Shown: positions 7,757 to 16,132, counted from the stretch's first letter. The stretch is 64,000 nt of DNA from Cytophagaceae bacterium (GCA_027491315.1 JAIXWL010000001.1:434001-498000), one strand, 5' to 3'. The notes: a model not told the origin generated them from the letters alone. Translations and numbers: made by a program.

Positions 7757-8488
7757 CTATATCCAATTCTGTTGCCGGAGAAATCTATCCATATTATCTC
7801 TAACAAACTGTAAGTCCTGGCGGACTTCATAGAAGTTTGATGAGCCATATATTTCATATAGTTCATTATTACTTTTAAAAATATGGCAATCATCAATGAA
7901 GTTATGGCCAAAGAATAGATAAAGACCAGCAAAAGAATCTTGAAATTGCTTTACAAAAGGATTAGTAATTTGTTCTGGGTCTGTAGTTAATAGTTCAATT
8001 AACTTTAAACAATCATCTTGGCGCTGATTTTCAATTCTATAAATAGGAATAGAATCATCTATAGCCCCAGTATAATGTAGTTCTTCCTGTATTAATATTT
8101 CTGTAGTAGTAGATGTATTAGTTGTGCCATTATGATGGCATGAGGTGTCTTCTGTGGTAACAGGTACCTGTGTTTCAGTATCACACCCCATATCTTCTAA
8201 TTTGGCAGGTCCATTTATTTTATTCCAAAAATCAGCAACAGGTTTTGTTCTTTTTCCTTTCCCTTTAACTTCTGTGATTTGAATATATCCCTCTGATTCA
8301 AGATTTTTCATTCTCTTATTAACGGCAGAACGCTTTAAGTTTACCAGTTGCCCAAACCTTGTGTCTGACTTAAAACAACCTTTCGGTAGTTTACTCAAAG
8401 AGAGAATCTCGGCCAATAGTATCTTATCTACCGCATCGAATTTATTACATTCTAATAAGGAATAAGAGATATTTAGATATGTATCCAT
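7757..8488 (-). CDS. Winged-helix DNA-binding protein (element regulator or replication protein)
   Basis: The 243-residue protein has an N-terminal winged helix-turn-helix (about residues 18-75). DAVDKILLAEILSLSKLPKG leads in, GQLVNLKRSAVNKRMKNLES forms the recognition part, and EGYIQITEV the wing. This is the HTH_36-like arrangement seen in replication-initiation and phage-type regulatory proteins. A Thr-rich linker (about 100-135) joins it to an uncharacterised acidic and aromatic C-terminal domain. The start at ATG 8486-8488 is well placed. It could regulate the operator-like repeats nearby or help the element replicate; the sequence does not decide. Confidence 0.6.
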   Translation of the reverse strand: MDTYLNISYSLLECNKFDAVDKILLAEILSLSKLPKGCFKSDTRFGQLVNLKRSAVNKRMKNLESEGYIQITEVKGKGKRTKPVADFWNKINGPAKLEDMGCDTETQVPVTTEDTSCHHNGTTNTSTTTEILIQEELHYTGAIDDSIPIYRIENQRQDDCLKLIELLTTDPEQITNPFVKQFQDSFAGLYLFFGHNFIDDCHIFKSNNELYEIYGSSNFYEVRQDLQFVRDNMDRFLRQQNWI

Positions 8489-8862
8489 ATTATAAAAAAT
8501 CCCCCATTAGTTCACCGGTAGTGGACGGTTACTTTAATGAGGGGGGTAATCAAATCTTTATGGTATCAATCAGCTCCACTACTAACTAATTCTTACCGTA
8601 TTAATAAATATATCGAAAATGGATTAAAAAGGGAAGGCTTCAATGCTAAGGAATTGCTAAGAAATCCAACCCCACTTCCTGTAATTTAAAGGAGGTTTTT
8701 GTCGTAAAGGATGTAGGTGTAACTTCCAACAGGTGAAAAAATTGAAATTTGGAATGTTGGTATCACCAGCCACAATTCAAGGTCTATTTTAGAACAGATT
8801 TCGCCGTAATTTGGTATGGTGGGAATTGACCCTTGTTCGAAACTCAAACCATTTTAGAAAAA
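8489..8862. other. Regulatory-looking intergenic region between divergent genes
   Basis: This 374-bp stretch separates the minus-strand winged-helix gene from plus-strand genes and contains no credible coding sequence. Next to the minus-strand start is an imperfect hairpin: CCCCCATTA (8501-8509) pairs with TAATGAGGGGG (8535-8545) across about 25 bp. It lies at the 5' end of the winged-helix transcript and could be an operator or leader structure. The rest shows no clear promoter. Confidence 0.4.
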
Positions 8863-9078
8863 ATGACAGAAAATGACATTTCCTCGGAGGAATATTTACC
8901 GGCAGAAGGTACTATCACTACCCTCTCTCAGCTAACCAAAGAACAATTTCATGACCTGATGTCAAGTGACCATCCATCGGCAAAGAGTTACCGGGATTAT
9001 TCAATGAAAGAGTTCAAGTTCAGAATGAAATCATATCATTCCTTGAATGAGTTCTTCAAACTTAACTCAAACACATAA
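8863..9078 (+). CDS. Small hypothetical protein
   Basis: A 71-residue acidic and helical protein starts at the ATG at 8863 (MTENDISSEEYLPAEG). The frame continues upstream to a TTG at 8833, but the ATG after an A-rich stretch is the better start. I do not recognise it. Its stop codon overlaps the left arm of a 12-bp inverted repeat that reaches to the start of the serine recombinase gene, so the two may be functionally linked. Confidence 0.45.
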   Translation: MTENDISSEEYLPAEGTITTLSQLTKEQFHDLMSSDHPSAKSYRDYSMKEFKFRMKSYHSLNEFFKLNSNT

Positions 9079-9196
9079 TATTAGAGTATACCTTGAAATG
9101 TGAAGCTCTCTCATGTAGAAATTGAACAAAAAATGCAGCATTCTAGCGTATTAAGGCATAATTTTAGGGTTATAACACCATAAGTCTAATATTATG
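9074..9196. repeat. 12-bp perfect inverted repeats upstream of the serine recombinase
   Basis: CATAATATTAGA (9074-9085) and its exact reverse complement TCTAATATTATG (9185-9196) enclose 99 bp. The right arm contains the recombinase ATG. Serine resolvases and invertases commonly act on sites next to their own genes, so this may be a res-like site or a small invertible segment that controls expression (inference). The left arm overlaps the stop codon of the upstream small gene. Confidence 0.5.
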
Positions 9197-9811
9197 AAAA
9201 AACTTAGTATTCTATATGTCCGTACCAGTTCGATAGACCAAAACTTAGATAGACAAAGAGTTCAAGGGGCTAACTACGACAAGGTTATAGAGGACAAAAT
9301 CTCAGGAGCGATTGCATTATTTGAAAGACCCGGTGGAAAGGAACTATTCAAACTAATATCAATGGATTTGGTAGGTTCTGTATCCTTTTGGCAAATCGAC
9401 CGATGCGGTCGTGACCTAAAAGGAATTGTAGATTTTCTACACTTTATGGTCGAGAGGAAAATACCAGTTCATTTTATTGAACAAGGGCTATCAACTTTAA
9501 ACCAAGATGGAACAGAGAATCCAATCTCTAAGATGTGTATTGCCATGATGTCTGTAATTGCGGAAATGAATCGTAACATGATTAAGTCGGCACAGAAAGA
9601 AGGAATTGAACTGGCAAAACTGAAAGGCAACGTATTCTTAGGAAGAAAACACGGTACAAGTGAAGACCCGCTAAAATTCTTGTCCAAGTCAAAAAATAGA
9701 CATGCAATGGAATTACTAAAGAAGAACTACAAATCTGTTGAAATTTCAAAGATTACAGGTCTTCATATCAATACGATTACCAAGGTCAAAAAATTGATGT
9801 TGATAATGTAA
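9194..9811 (+). CDS. Serine recombinase (resolvase/invertase family)
   Basis: This 205-residue protein has the small serine recombinase layout. The N-terminal catalytic domain opens with YVRTSSIDQNLDRQ, with Ser12 the probable nucleophile after Arg10. DRCGRDL carries the conserved arginines and IAEMNRNMI begins the long E helix. The C-terminal helix-turn-helix (about 165-205) contains EISKITGLHINTITKVKKL. Length and order match Tn3-type resolvases and Hin-type invertases. It starts at ATG 9194, inside an inverted repeat that may be its own recombination site. It may resolve multimers of the excised element or flip DNA. It is the second recombinase on this element, besides the tyrosine integrase. 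Confidence 0.85.
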   Translation: MKKLSILYVRTSSIDQNLDRQRVQGANYDKVIEDKISGAIALFERPGGKELFKLISMDLVGSVSFWQIDRCGRDLKGIVDFLHFMVERKIPVHFIEQGLSTLNQDGTENPISKMCIAMMSVIAEMNRNMIKSAQKEGIELAKLKGNVFLGRKHGTSEDPLKFLSKSKNRHAMELLKKNYKSVEISKITGLHINTITKVKKLMLIM

Positions 9812-10124
9812 ATGGTACAATCAAATTAAGTGGTTACCAAGACACAAAGGACATTTGTACATTTCCCGGTAAAATGAAAGATAAACAGGGTCCCCTTACG
9901 GAGCCCCTGCGGGAGGTCCTGGAGGAAGTCCCTAAACCGGCCCCCCCTTATATATGAAATACCTTCGTTTTTAAACTCGGTTCAATTCCTCGTTTAAAAT
10001 CCGGACCAAATTTTAGCCAAAATTGGAAATGTCTACCCCTAAAAACCTTACGAATACCTTTTAAGGTGAAATCCCATTTTAAAAATTTTGGCAATTTTTC
10101 CGGTATTTATGGTAAAGGACATTT
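9812..10124. other. Gene-free stretch with a GC-rich, hairpin-prone patch
   Basis: No gene is seen here. Positions about 9885-9945 are strikingly GC-rich for this element and rich in self-complementary pieces: CAGGG with CCCTG, and GGGA with TCCC. AAAGGACATTT occurs at 9845-9855 and again near 10113-10123. A structured non-coding patch next to a recombinase could be a replication or transfer origin, or a terminator for the recombinase gene, but nothing decides between these. Confidence 0.35.
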
Positions 10125-10244
10125 ATGAAAAATACCATGACGTCAAAGACTATTTCGAAGAAAATCATTCTCTCAGAATCCCAGTTTGAACGCCTATCTC
10201 AGAACATAATAAACGAATTGAAAGTAAAGAATACACTGAAATGA
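10125..10244 (+). CDS. Small basic protein, 39 residues
   Basis: An open frame from ATG 10125 to TGA 10242-10244 encodes MKNTMTSKTISKKIILSESQ followed by a helical, basic tail ending KNTLK. Its TGA overlaps the ATG of the next gene (ATGA, 10241-10244), the classical sign of translational coupling. The KKIILSESQFERL pattern resembles small conserved proteins seen on Bacteroidota phages and elements (from memory). Function is unknown. Confidence 0.5.
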   Translation: MKNTMTSKTISKKIILSESQFERLSQNIINELKVKNTLK

Positions 10245-10645
10245 GATTACAAGGATTTACTCAGATAGAAGACAATTTTGACAATGAGAATTTATCAAAA
10301 CTAAAGGTCTTAAACGTAACATTTACCAATCCTGATGCCTCGCAAACAATTGGAAACCTTGGTCTTCTAAAGGAGGTTAGATTCTATGAAGGGTTGTTCT
10401 ACAAAGTATTAGAAGAACTAAAACTGGAAGAAAGTGACATGGTTGCAATTACGAGTACCTCGTTGAAAGAACTTATTTTTAATCTGTCCATAATTTCAGC
10501 AATCCCACAACAATACATTGAATTTGTTAATGGAAACATGTTCTATACCGGTCCATTGAGAAGAAACATTCATCTGCGAGACGAAGACTTCGAATTCAAT
10601 CTCGAAGACTACGATTTAGAGGAACTGGATGATTTAGATAATTAG
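10241..10645 (+). CDS. Acidic hypothetical protein
   Basis: A 134-residue soluble protein with a very acidic C-terminus (EDYDLEELDDLDN). Its ATG overlaps the stop codon of the 39-residue gene before it, so the two form an operon. I recognise no domain. The acidic tail is a feature of some DNA-mimic and anti-restriction proteins, but that alone is weak evidence. It is the last gene of the element's left part: the metal-related cargo begins after the repeat at 10803-10965. Confidence 0.5.
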   Translation: MRLQGFTQIEDNFDNENLSKLKVLNVTFTNPDASQTIGNLGLLKEVRFYEGLFYKVLEELKLEESDMVAITSTSLKELIFNLSIISAIPQQYIEFVNGNMFYTGPLRRNIHLRDEDFEFNLEDYDLEELDDLDN

Positions 10646-10802
10646 ATTTACTTCTTTTAAGTTAGATGAAGTCAGCAATGCATGTCGTACTTCAATTTTC
10701 AACACCTAATTTTTCGTGAATTTACAACCCTACATCACAAGGATTAGTAGAAATTAGGTCTATCGAATCATATGGAGGTTTTAATATTGGATTTGTGGTT
10801 TG

Positions 10803-10965
10803 AGGTCAGTAGAGTTCTTTGCGGGATAAGTTGTTAATTTCCGTCATAGGAAGAGGTCTTAAACTTCCTCCAATTTAAAGGATGATTTCTCACTTTCAAA
10901 AGGTAAAATCACTTTGATTATAACCAACTCTTGGCACATTCTTAGGACAAAACGAAAAATATCAG
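10803..10965 (-). repeat. Truncated second copy of the element's right-end sequence
   Basis: This 163-bp segment matches 19011-19171 with only scattered differences. In the right copy the sequence holds the first 14 codons and upstream region of the gene at 17996-19054. Here the same start (ATG at 10845-10847) reads MTEINNLSRKELY and then a stop at 10806-10808, so only a gene remnant is left. The repeat ends at 10965, and the stop codon of the DUF2911 gene begins at 10966: the join to the cargo is sharp. The 157 bp before it (10646-10802) contain nothing I recognise. Confidence 0.85.
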
Positions 10966-11526
10966 TTACTTATTTTTAAACGGAAACTCAACACTCAAAT
11001 ACTCCCAGCTCAATTTTATCTTGCCCTCGTTAGTATTGATGGGTAATACTTGGTAAGTGAGTGCTTCAACTGATTTGTCGCCTTTGAAGGGTTTTACCTT
11101 GATTCGTATAATGTCATTTTCTTCTTTATAATCATCTGCTAAGTGCATATCCCATGTTTTACTCAAAATCAAAGTCCACGTTTCTTTACCTGGAATAGTA
11201 AAAAATCCATATTTACCTTTTGGAATAACTTTACCTTTAACTATTACATCCTGGCCAAAATCTATCCATGTAGCCTTGTGAGCTCCCGATGACCATACTT
11301 GATTATAGGCAACTAAACCATTCCAAATATTCCGTCCTCTTACACTCGGTGAACCGTAATCTACATGCACGTGATTTGTGCCTACCATTGTCATTGCGGT
11401 CATTTTGGGACTTTTGGGTTTGACCGCTGTTTTACTTGTATCGGCTGGGGGTTGATGGTTTTGGTGTTGGGCAAAAACACCAATAGGAAATGCCAACAAG
11501 AGGTTTAAAACAATGATTTTTTTCAT
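10966..11526 (-). CDS. Secreted DUF2911 protein
   Basis: The protein has 186 residues from ATG 11524-11526. That start gives a signal peptide (MKKIIVLNLLLAFPIGVFAQ); the frame upstream to 11559 adds only an unlikely tail. After a His/Pro-rich linker (HQNHQPPADTSK) comes a DUF2911 domain: VHVDYGSPSVRGRNIWNG, VWSSGAHKATWIDFG, KGKYGFFTIPGKETWTLI. DUF2911 proteins are periplasmic beta-sheet proteins of unknown function, common in Bacteroidota and often near metal genes. The gene ends the copper cluster, 44 bp after the multicopper oxidase, and is probably in its operon. Confidence 0.8.
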   Translation of the reverse strand: MKKIIVLNLLLAFPIGVFAQHQNHQPPADTSKTAVKPKSPKMTAMTMVGTNHVHVDYGSPSVRGRNIWNGLVAYNQVWSSGAHKATWIDFGQDVIVKGKVIPKGKYGFFTIPGKETWTLILSKTWDMHLADDYKEENDIIRIKVKPFKGDKSVEALTYQVLPINTNEGKIKLSWEYLSVEFPFKNK

Positions 11527-11570
11527 GATTTTGTTATTTTGAATTCTCTCAATATACAATTTAAAAGTTT

Positions 11571-13799
11571 TTAATACGAAAAAGTAATTCCAGCTCCCAA
11601 TCCCATATCACTATCATAATGCGATGTAATTCCCATGTTTTTGTTTACGATGTAACGAAAACCGGCCATGTATTCCTTATCGGTATTAAGCATAAAACTC
11701 ATTCTAAGTCGTTTGGTAATTGGCATATCTTCTCTCATAAGTTGAAAACGAATATTTCCATCTTGATAGATTTCAGCTTGTCCTACAATAAGTAACGGCA
11801 ACGTGTAATTTACACCGACCGTAACAAGACTTCTTAAGTCCTTGCTATTGGTTTGTCCAAATATATTTGTTTCCTGTTCATCTATTCCAAACTTTCTATA
11901 ACGCCAATCAAAGCCGATAAATGGCATTAACCACTGCATTTTACCGATGTATCTACCAATATGTGTTTCTACCTCATATCCATGAAAATCATGATACCCC
12001 AATCGCCATTCAGAGCCAATGCTCCACCTTGTATTTTGTAACATAGCCATTCCATCATTACCATTTGTTGCAAAATCATTCTCAGCCATAAAATGAAATT
12101 TACGGTCATCTGCAAACAGTTTCCGCTGCGCAAGTTTGGGATTGGGAATCAATGGATTGGGCATCTGATTTTCATAACTAAATACCCTCCCCATACCACT
12201 CATCATGTGGTATAAAATATGACAATGAAAAAACCAATCTCCCTCAACATTCGCATTAAATTCTAATGTGTCTGTTTCCATCGGCATTATATCAACTATG
12301 TTTTTTAAAGGAGCATTTTGTCCTTGACCATTCAGTAATCTAAAATCATGTCCATGCAGGTGCATTGGGTGGCGCATCATGGAACCATTGTATATTACAA
12401 TTCGCACATTCTCCCCTTTTTTGATGAGTATTTTATCCGACTCTGAAACGACTTTATTGTCTAAACTCCAAACGTACCGGTTCATATTACCCGACAGTTT
12501 AAAGTATAATTCTTTTACGGGAGCTGCCTTGGGCAATGCTGTTATAGTAGGGGACTTCAACATGGCATAATTCAGAGTTACAATATCTCCCAGTGCATTG
12601 GCATTATAACGATTGGGGTCATTGTCATCTTGTTTTGGTTTAGCATCGCCCGTTATTTCAGGATACATCACCACATTCATGTCCATTTGATTTAAACTCA
12701 TGGCCATACCCATATCATCCAGTTCACCATTCATCTTCATCATGTCATTCATCATCTTCATCCCTTCAAAATACTTTAATCGGGGTAAAGGTGATTTCAA
12801 CTGTTTTATTCCATTCCCAATATAAATGGATGCGGAATTTGTCCGGTCTTCCGTAGTTGCTAAAAATTCATATGAAGTCTTATCTGCTGGAATGGTAACA
12901 ATGACATCATAGGTTTCCGAAACTGCTATAATTAATCTATCAACTTCAACCGGCTCCACATCATTACCATCATTCGCAACCACAGTAATTTTTCCACCTG
13001 CATAGGTAAGCCAAAAATATGATGATGCACCACCATTTGAAATTCTTAATCTAACTTTATCACCACCTCTTAATTTGTATCCTGAGATACTTTTAAGCTG
13101 TGAACTCGGTTGACCATTAATGAATATTTTTTCATAATAGACATCACTCACATCCATAGCCAACATTCGCTTCCATTCATTTTTCAATTTAGTTTTAAAA
13201 TGACCTGCAGAAATTGCTTCACTATAACTTTGAACGGAGTTCTTTTTCAATGCAGGATAATCATTAGCATTATGGAGCATTCTATGGATGTTCTCAGGTT
13301 TTAGATTGGTCCACTCACTCAAAACGATGGGGAGTGTTGGTAAATCATCTATTCCCTTTCTAAAGGTGGGGTCATTGGGTCTTTTTAACATGACAAAATT
13401 CCCATACATTCCTATTTGCTCTTGTAATCCTGAATGCGAATGATACCAATGCGTACCATTTTGAATGATGGGAAAACGATAGATATGAGTTGTATTTGGC
13501 CGAATAGGCATTTGTGTCAGGTTGGGAACCCCATCTTCTTTATTGGGTAAAAATAGCCCGTGCCAATGTAACGATGTTTCCTCCTTAAGCTGGTTATGAA
13601 CATGTATTTCAGCCGTATCTCCTTCGGTAAAAGTCAAAGTTGGCATAGGTATTTGACCATTAACCGCAATCGCACGTTTTTCTTTGCCGGCAAAATGCAC
13701 TAAAGTATCTTTCACGTAAAGGTCGTAACGGACTACATTTTGTCCATATATATTTATCGAAAAAAGGAATAAAATGGCAATTATTAGTATCAATCTCAT
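11571..13799 (-). CDS. Multicopper oxidase fused to a CopB-like outer-membrane domain
   Basis: This 742-residue secreted protein starts with a signal peptide ending near YGQ. The first ~550 residues are a multicopper oxidase with all four copper clusters: HWH at 78-80, HWYHSH at 117-122, HPMHLHGHDF near 477 and HCHILYHMMSGM near 521 (the trinuclear and type 1 sites). A Met-rich stretch near 345-375 (MKMMNDMMKMNGELDDMGMA) is typical of Cu(I)-binding CopA/CueO-like oxidases. The last ~190 residues resemble the CopB beta-barrel family (GSEWRLGYHDFHGYEVE, HIGRYIGKMQWLMPFIG). The fusion would combine periplasmic Cu(I) oxidation with outer-membrane copper handling. It is the central gene of the cargo, 2 bp from the HMA-membrane gene. 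Confidence 0.9.
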   Translation of the reverse strand: MRLILIIAILFLFSINIYGQNVVRYDLYVKDTLVHFAGKEKRAIAVNGQIPMPTLTFTEGDTAEIHVHNQLKEETSLHWHGLFLPNKEDGVPNLTQMPIRPNTTHIYRFPIIQNGTHWYHSHSGLQEQIGMYGNFVMLKRPNDPTFRKGIDDLPTLPIVLSEWTNLKPENIHRMLHNANDYPALKKNSVQSYSEAISAGHFKTKLKNEWKRMLAMDVSDVYYEKIFINGQPSSQLKSISGYKLRGGDKVRLRISNGGASSYFWLTYAGGKITVVANDGNDVEPVEVDRLIIAVSETYDVIVTIPADKTSYEFLATTEDRTNSASIYIGNGIKQLKSPLPRLKYFEGMKMMNDMMKMNGELDDMGMAMSLNQMDMNVVMYPEITGDAKPKQDDNDPNRYNANALGDIVTLNYAMLKSPTITALPKAAPVKELYFKLSGNMNRYVWSLDNKVVSESDKILIKKGENVRIVIYNGSMMRHPMHLHGHDFRLLNGQGQNAPLKNIVDIMPMETDTLEFNANVEGDWFFHCHILYHMMSGMGRVFSYENQMPNPLIPNPKLAQRKLFADDRKFHFMAENDFATNGNDGMAMLQNTRWSIGSEWRLGYHDFHGYEVETHIGRYIGKMQWLMPFIGFDWRYRKFGIDEQETNIFGQTNSKDLRSLVTVGVNYTLPLLIVGQAEIYQDGNIRFQLMREDMPITKRLRMSFMLNTDKEYMAGFRYIVNKNMGITSHYDSDMGLGAGITFSY

Positions 13800-13801
13800 G
13801 T

Positions 13802-14515
13802 TTAAAATAAATTTAAAATCATATATCCACTCATTACAATCATCAATGCATCTTCGATTATTGTAACAGTACTCATTGGCAAATTAAAAACTGCCCCCAA
13901 ACAAGCACATTGTATTTTCTTATTATCAAATACCGACTGCAAAACCCCTAATATACTTACACTCATGACTACAAACGTACATGTATTTGTTATCAATGGA
14001 TTGTAATTTAAAAGATAAGAAATGCCCAAGCCAACTTCTACAAAAGCGTATAAATATGCCCAAATGGGTATTTTCTTTGCTACCACATCATACATTACAT
14101 AACTTTCAGCAAAACCTTTTAGATTTAATAATTTGAAAAACGAGAACACCAAGAAGAACCCAGCCATAAAATGCTGCATCGCCTCCATTAAAATAAATTG
14201 TTCGTTTTTTAGTTGAATTAATAATGTAATAGTAGTGATATAGAGAAATATTAACAGAATAGGAGTATAGGTTTGAAACCAAGATTTTGCTTGCTCCTCT
14301 AATTCAATGTGTTCTATTGCAGAAATGGTATATTTTGCATCTAACACTTTCTGAAAATCTGACAAGCTAATATGCCTATCCATTGAAATTGTCACCCTAC
14401 TGTCCTCCTTTGAAACTTCCACCTTAGTTACGTTTTCAACCCTCTCTAACGATGATTTTACTTTTGCTTCACAACTTGTACAGGTCATTCCAGTTAATTG
14501 ATATGTATGTATCAT
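13802..14515 (-). CDS. Heavy-metal-binding domain fused to a MauE/DoxX-like membrane protein
   Basis: The 237-residue protein begins with an HMA (heavy-metal-associated) domain of about 70 residues, with the metal-binding motif GMTCTSC (Cys12 and Cys15). Four hydrophobic segments follow (about 88-103, 113-131, 150-168 and 175-193), with a further one at the C-terminus. A second cysteine pair, IQCACLGAVFNLPMST, near residues 200-215 resembles the MauE/DoxX-type redox-associated membrane proteins. It could pass copper across or along the inner membrane for the oxidase encoded directly downstream. Its stop lies two bases before the oxidase ATG, which implies co-transcription. The transport direction is inference. 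Confidence 0.8.
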   Translation of the reverse strand: MIHTYQLTGMTCTSCEAKVKSSLERVENVTKVEVSKEDSRVTISMDRHISLSDFQKVLDAKYTISAIEHIELEEQAKSWFQTYTPILLIFLYITTITLLIQLKNEQFILMEAMQHFMAGFFLVFSFFKLLNLKGFAESYVMYDVVAKKIPIWAYLYAFVEVGLGISYLLNYNPLITNTCTFVVMSVSILGVLQSVFDNKKIQCACLGAVFNLPMSTVTIIEDALMIVMSGYMILNLF

Positions 14516-14615
14516 ATTCGTGTTTTTTAACAGATTTTTTAAAAACGGAAATTTCCTAAATTAAAACCATCGGGATGTTACGTTATTTTTTAAAAATTAT
14601 ATAAGATTTCCTGTC

Positions 14616-15176
14616 TTATAATCTGTCTATACCGGTTCTTTTACCTGATTTAAGTTGCTTAAAAAAGGACGTTGTAAAACCTGTTTCCCTTTTAAATTGA
14701 TTACTTAGATATGCAACACTACTGTAATTCAATAGGTAGGCAATTTGGCTCAATGTTAATTCATCATATATGAGCAATTCTTTTACTTTTTCAATTTTTT
14801 GCTTGATAAAGAATTGCTCAATGGTTTGATTCTCCACTGCTGAAAAAAGGGCACTTATAGATTTGTATTCTTGATTTAGGTGTTGTGATAAATAATTAGA
14901 AATATTAACTTTTAAGTCATTGTTTTTTTGATGAACCAATTCTATAATTAGATTTTTTACTTGTTCAATTACTCTTACTTTTTTGTCATCAATTAATTCA
15001 AAACCAATAGACTTAAAGATTTTTATTACCTCAAACTTTATGGAATCTATATTTTCTTCTTTTATTTCCACCTCACCTAACTCAATGTAAATTGGGTGAA
15101 GTCCAAGTTTTTCCAACTCAGACTTCACAACCATTTTACAACGATTACAAACCATATTTTTTATGTATAGCTTCAT
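14616..15176 (-). CDS. AraC-family regulator with an N-terminal metal-binding domain
   Basis: In this 186-residue protein, residues 1-65 have the HMA-like fold pattern, with the cysteine motif NMVCNRCKMVV (Cys10 and Cys13). Residues 85-180 form an AraC-type double helix-turn-helix: VKELLIYDELTLSQIAYLLN, then YLSNQFKRETGFTTSFFKQL. A metal-binding sensor joined to an AraC DNA-binding domain suggests a copper- or silver-responsive activator of this cluster. Similar short AraC proteins occur beside copper genes in Bacteroidota, many with imperfect cysteine pairs (from memory). Its ATG follows the stop codon of the DUF3347 gene with no gap. About 100 bp separate it from the HMA-membrane gene and could hold a regulated promoter. 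Confidence 0.85.
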   Translation of the reverse strand: MKLYIKNMVCNRCKMVVKSELEKLGLHPIYIELGEVEIKEENIDSIKFEVIKIFKSIGFELIDDKKVRVIEQVKNLIIELVHQKNNDLKVNISNYLSQHLNQEYKSISALFSAVENQTIEQFFIKQKIEKVKELLIYDELTLSQIAYLLNYSSVAYLSNQFKRETGFTTSFFKQLKSGKRTGIDRL

Positions 15177-16043
15177 TTAGTTCAAGGTTTCAACAGTTTT
15201 ACCACATCCCATCATTTTAGAGCCATAATATGGATTTTTAACGATGTTTTCCTTACTCAACCAATTTGCACCTTTCCCTTTGTTAGCCATCGGACAAAAT
15301 TGATAATATATCGGTACATCTTGTTTGGACACTTTCATTACCGCATACATATTTTTGGATAAAGATGTGAAGTGGTCTCTTTGATGACCCACATCTTTAG
15401 TTTCTGAAATATGTTCCGCATCAAAAACCAAATCTTTCATCACTTTCATCCATTCGGAATGTTCATCTTTCGTTAAATTTTCCATTTTAACTGCGTTTAT
15501 GGAATTTAAAAGTAAAATGGCTTTAGTTGCTGCCATATTGCCGTCTGTTTTAACTAAAGCATCTTTCACTGCAAAATAAGAATTGAAGACTTCTTTTAGT
15601 TGTAGTTGCTCCCCTTCTGTTTTTATCTCTAAATTTGGTGCGACAACTTTTTCTTCTGCGGCAAGTATTACCGTTTTTACGTCTTCAACTTTTGCAACAA
15701 CTTTTCCTGCCCGTTCATATTGGCAACAGGTTTCAAGTTTAGAATATACATTGTCAGGAGCGAGAAATTTGTCGCTGTCATACCCCGCCAAACCGATGCG
15801 CTTTAAGATTTCAACTTGATTTGTTTGTTTTTCATCATAGGTAAGGACTGCCATTTTTGTGTCCTTATTCCATTCTACCTGGACCACATTCTTTACATTG
15901 GCAGCCGTTTCAATAGTTCTTTTACAGATGGAACAATTGCCATAGATATGCACCGTTTCCACTTTGGCATTTTTAATTTCTGCGAAACATGTTGAGATGG
16001 ATAGCAATAATACCATTGCCATCAATAATTTTATTGATTTCAT
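15177..16043 (-). CDS. Secreted HMA-DUF3347 protein, copper chaperone-like
   Basis: The 288-residue protein has a signal peptide (MKSIKLLMAMVLLLSIS, cleaved near CFA), then an HMA-like domain with GNCSICKRT (Cys37 and Cys40), a linker with CCQYER, and a DUF3347 domain. The last contains a four-helix part with NAVKMENLTKDEHSEWMKVM and the C-terminal cluster YQFCPMANKGKGANWLS plus MMGCGKTVE. DUF3347 is also found at the C-terminus of CusB-type efflux adaptors and binds copper through Cys, Met and His residues. It probably buffers copper in the periplasm. It is translationally coupled to the AraC regulator gene. Confidence 0.85.
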   Translation of the reverse strand: MKSIKLLMAMVLLLSISTCFAEIKNAKVETVHIYGNCSICKRTIETAANVKNVVQVEWNKDTKMAVLTYDEKQTNQVEILKRIGLAGYDSDKFLAPDNVYSKLETCCQYERAGKVVAKVEDVKTVILAAEEKVVAPNLEIKTEGEQLQLKEVFNSYFAVKDALVKTDGNMAATKAILLLNSINAVKMENLTKDEHSEWMKVMKDLVFDAEHISETKDVGHQRDHFTSLSKNMYAVMKVSKQDVPIYYQFCPMANKGKGANWLSKENIVKNPYYGSKMMGCGKTVETLN

Positions 16044-16132
16044 TTTTTAAGAATTTTACTGTTAGAAATAATTGATTCTAAAGCAATATTTTGCTTCCGT
16101 TGAGACAGTCCTGTGGCTGTCATGGCAATAAA

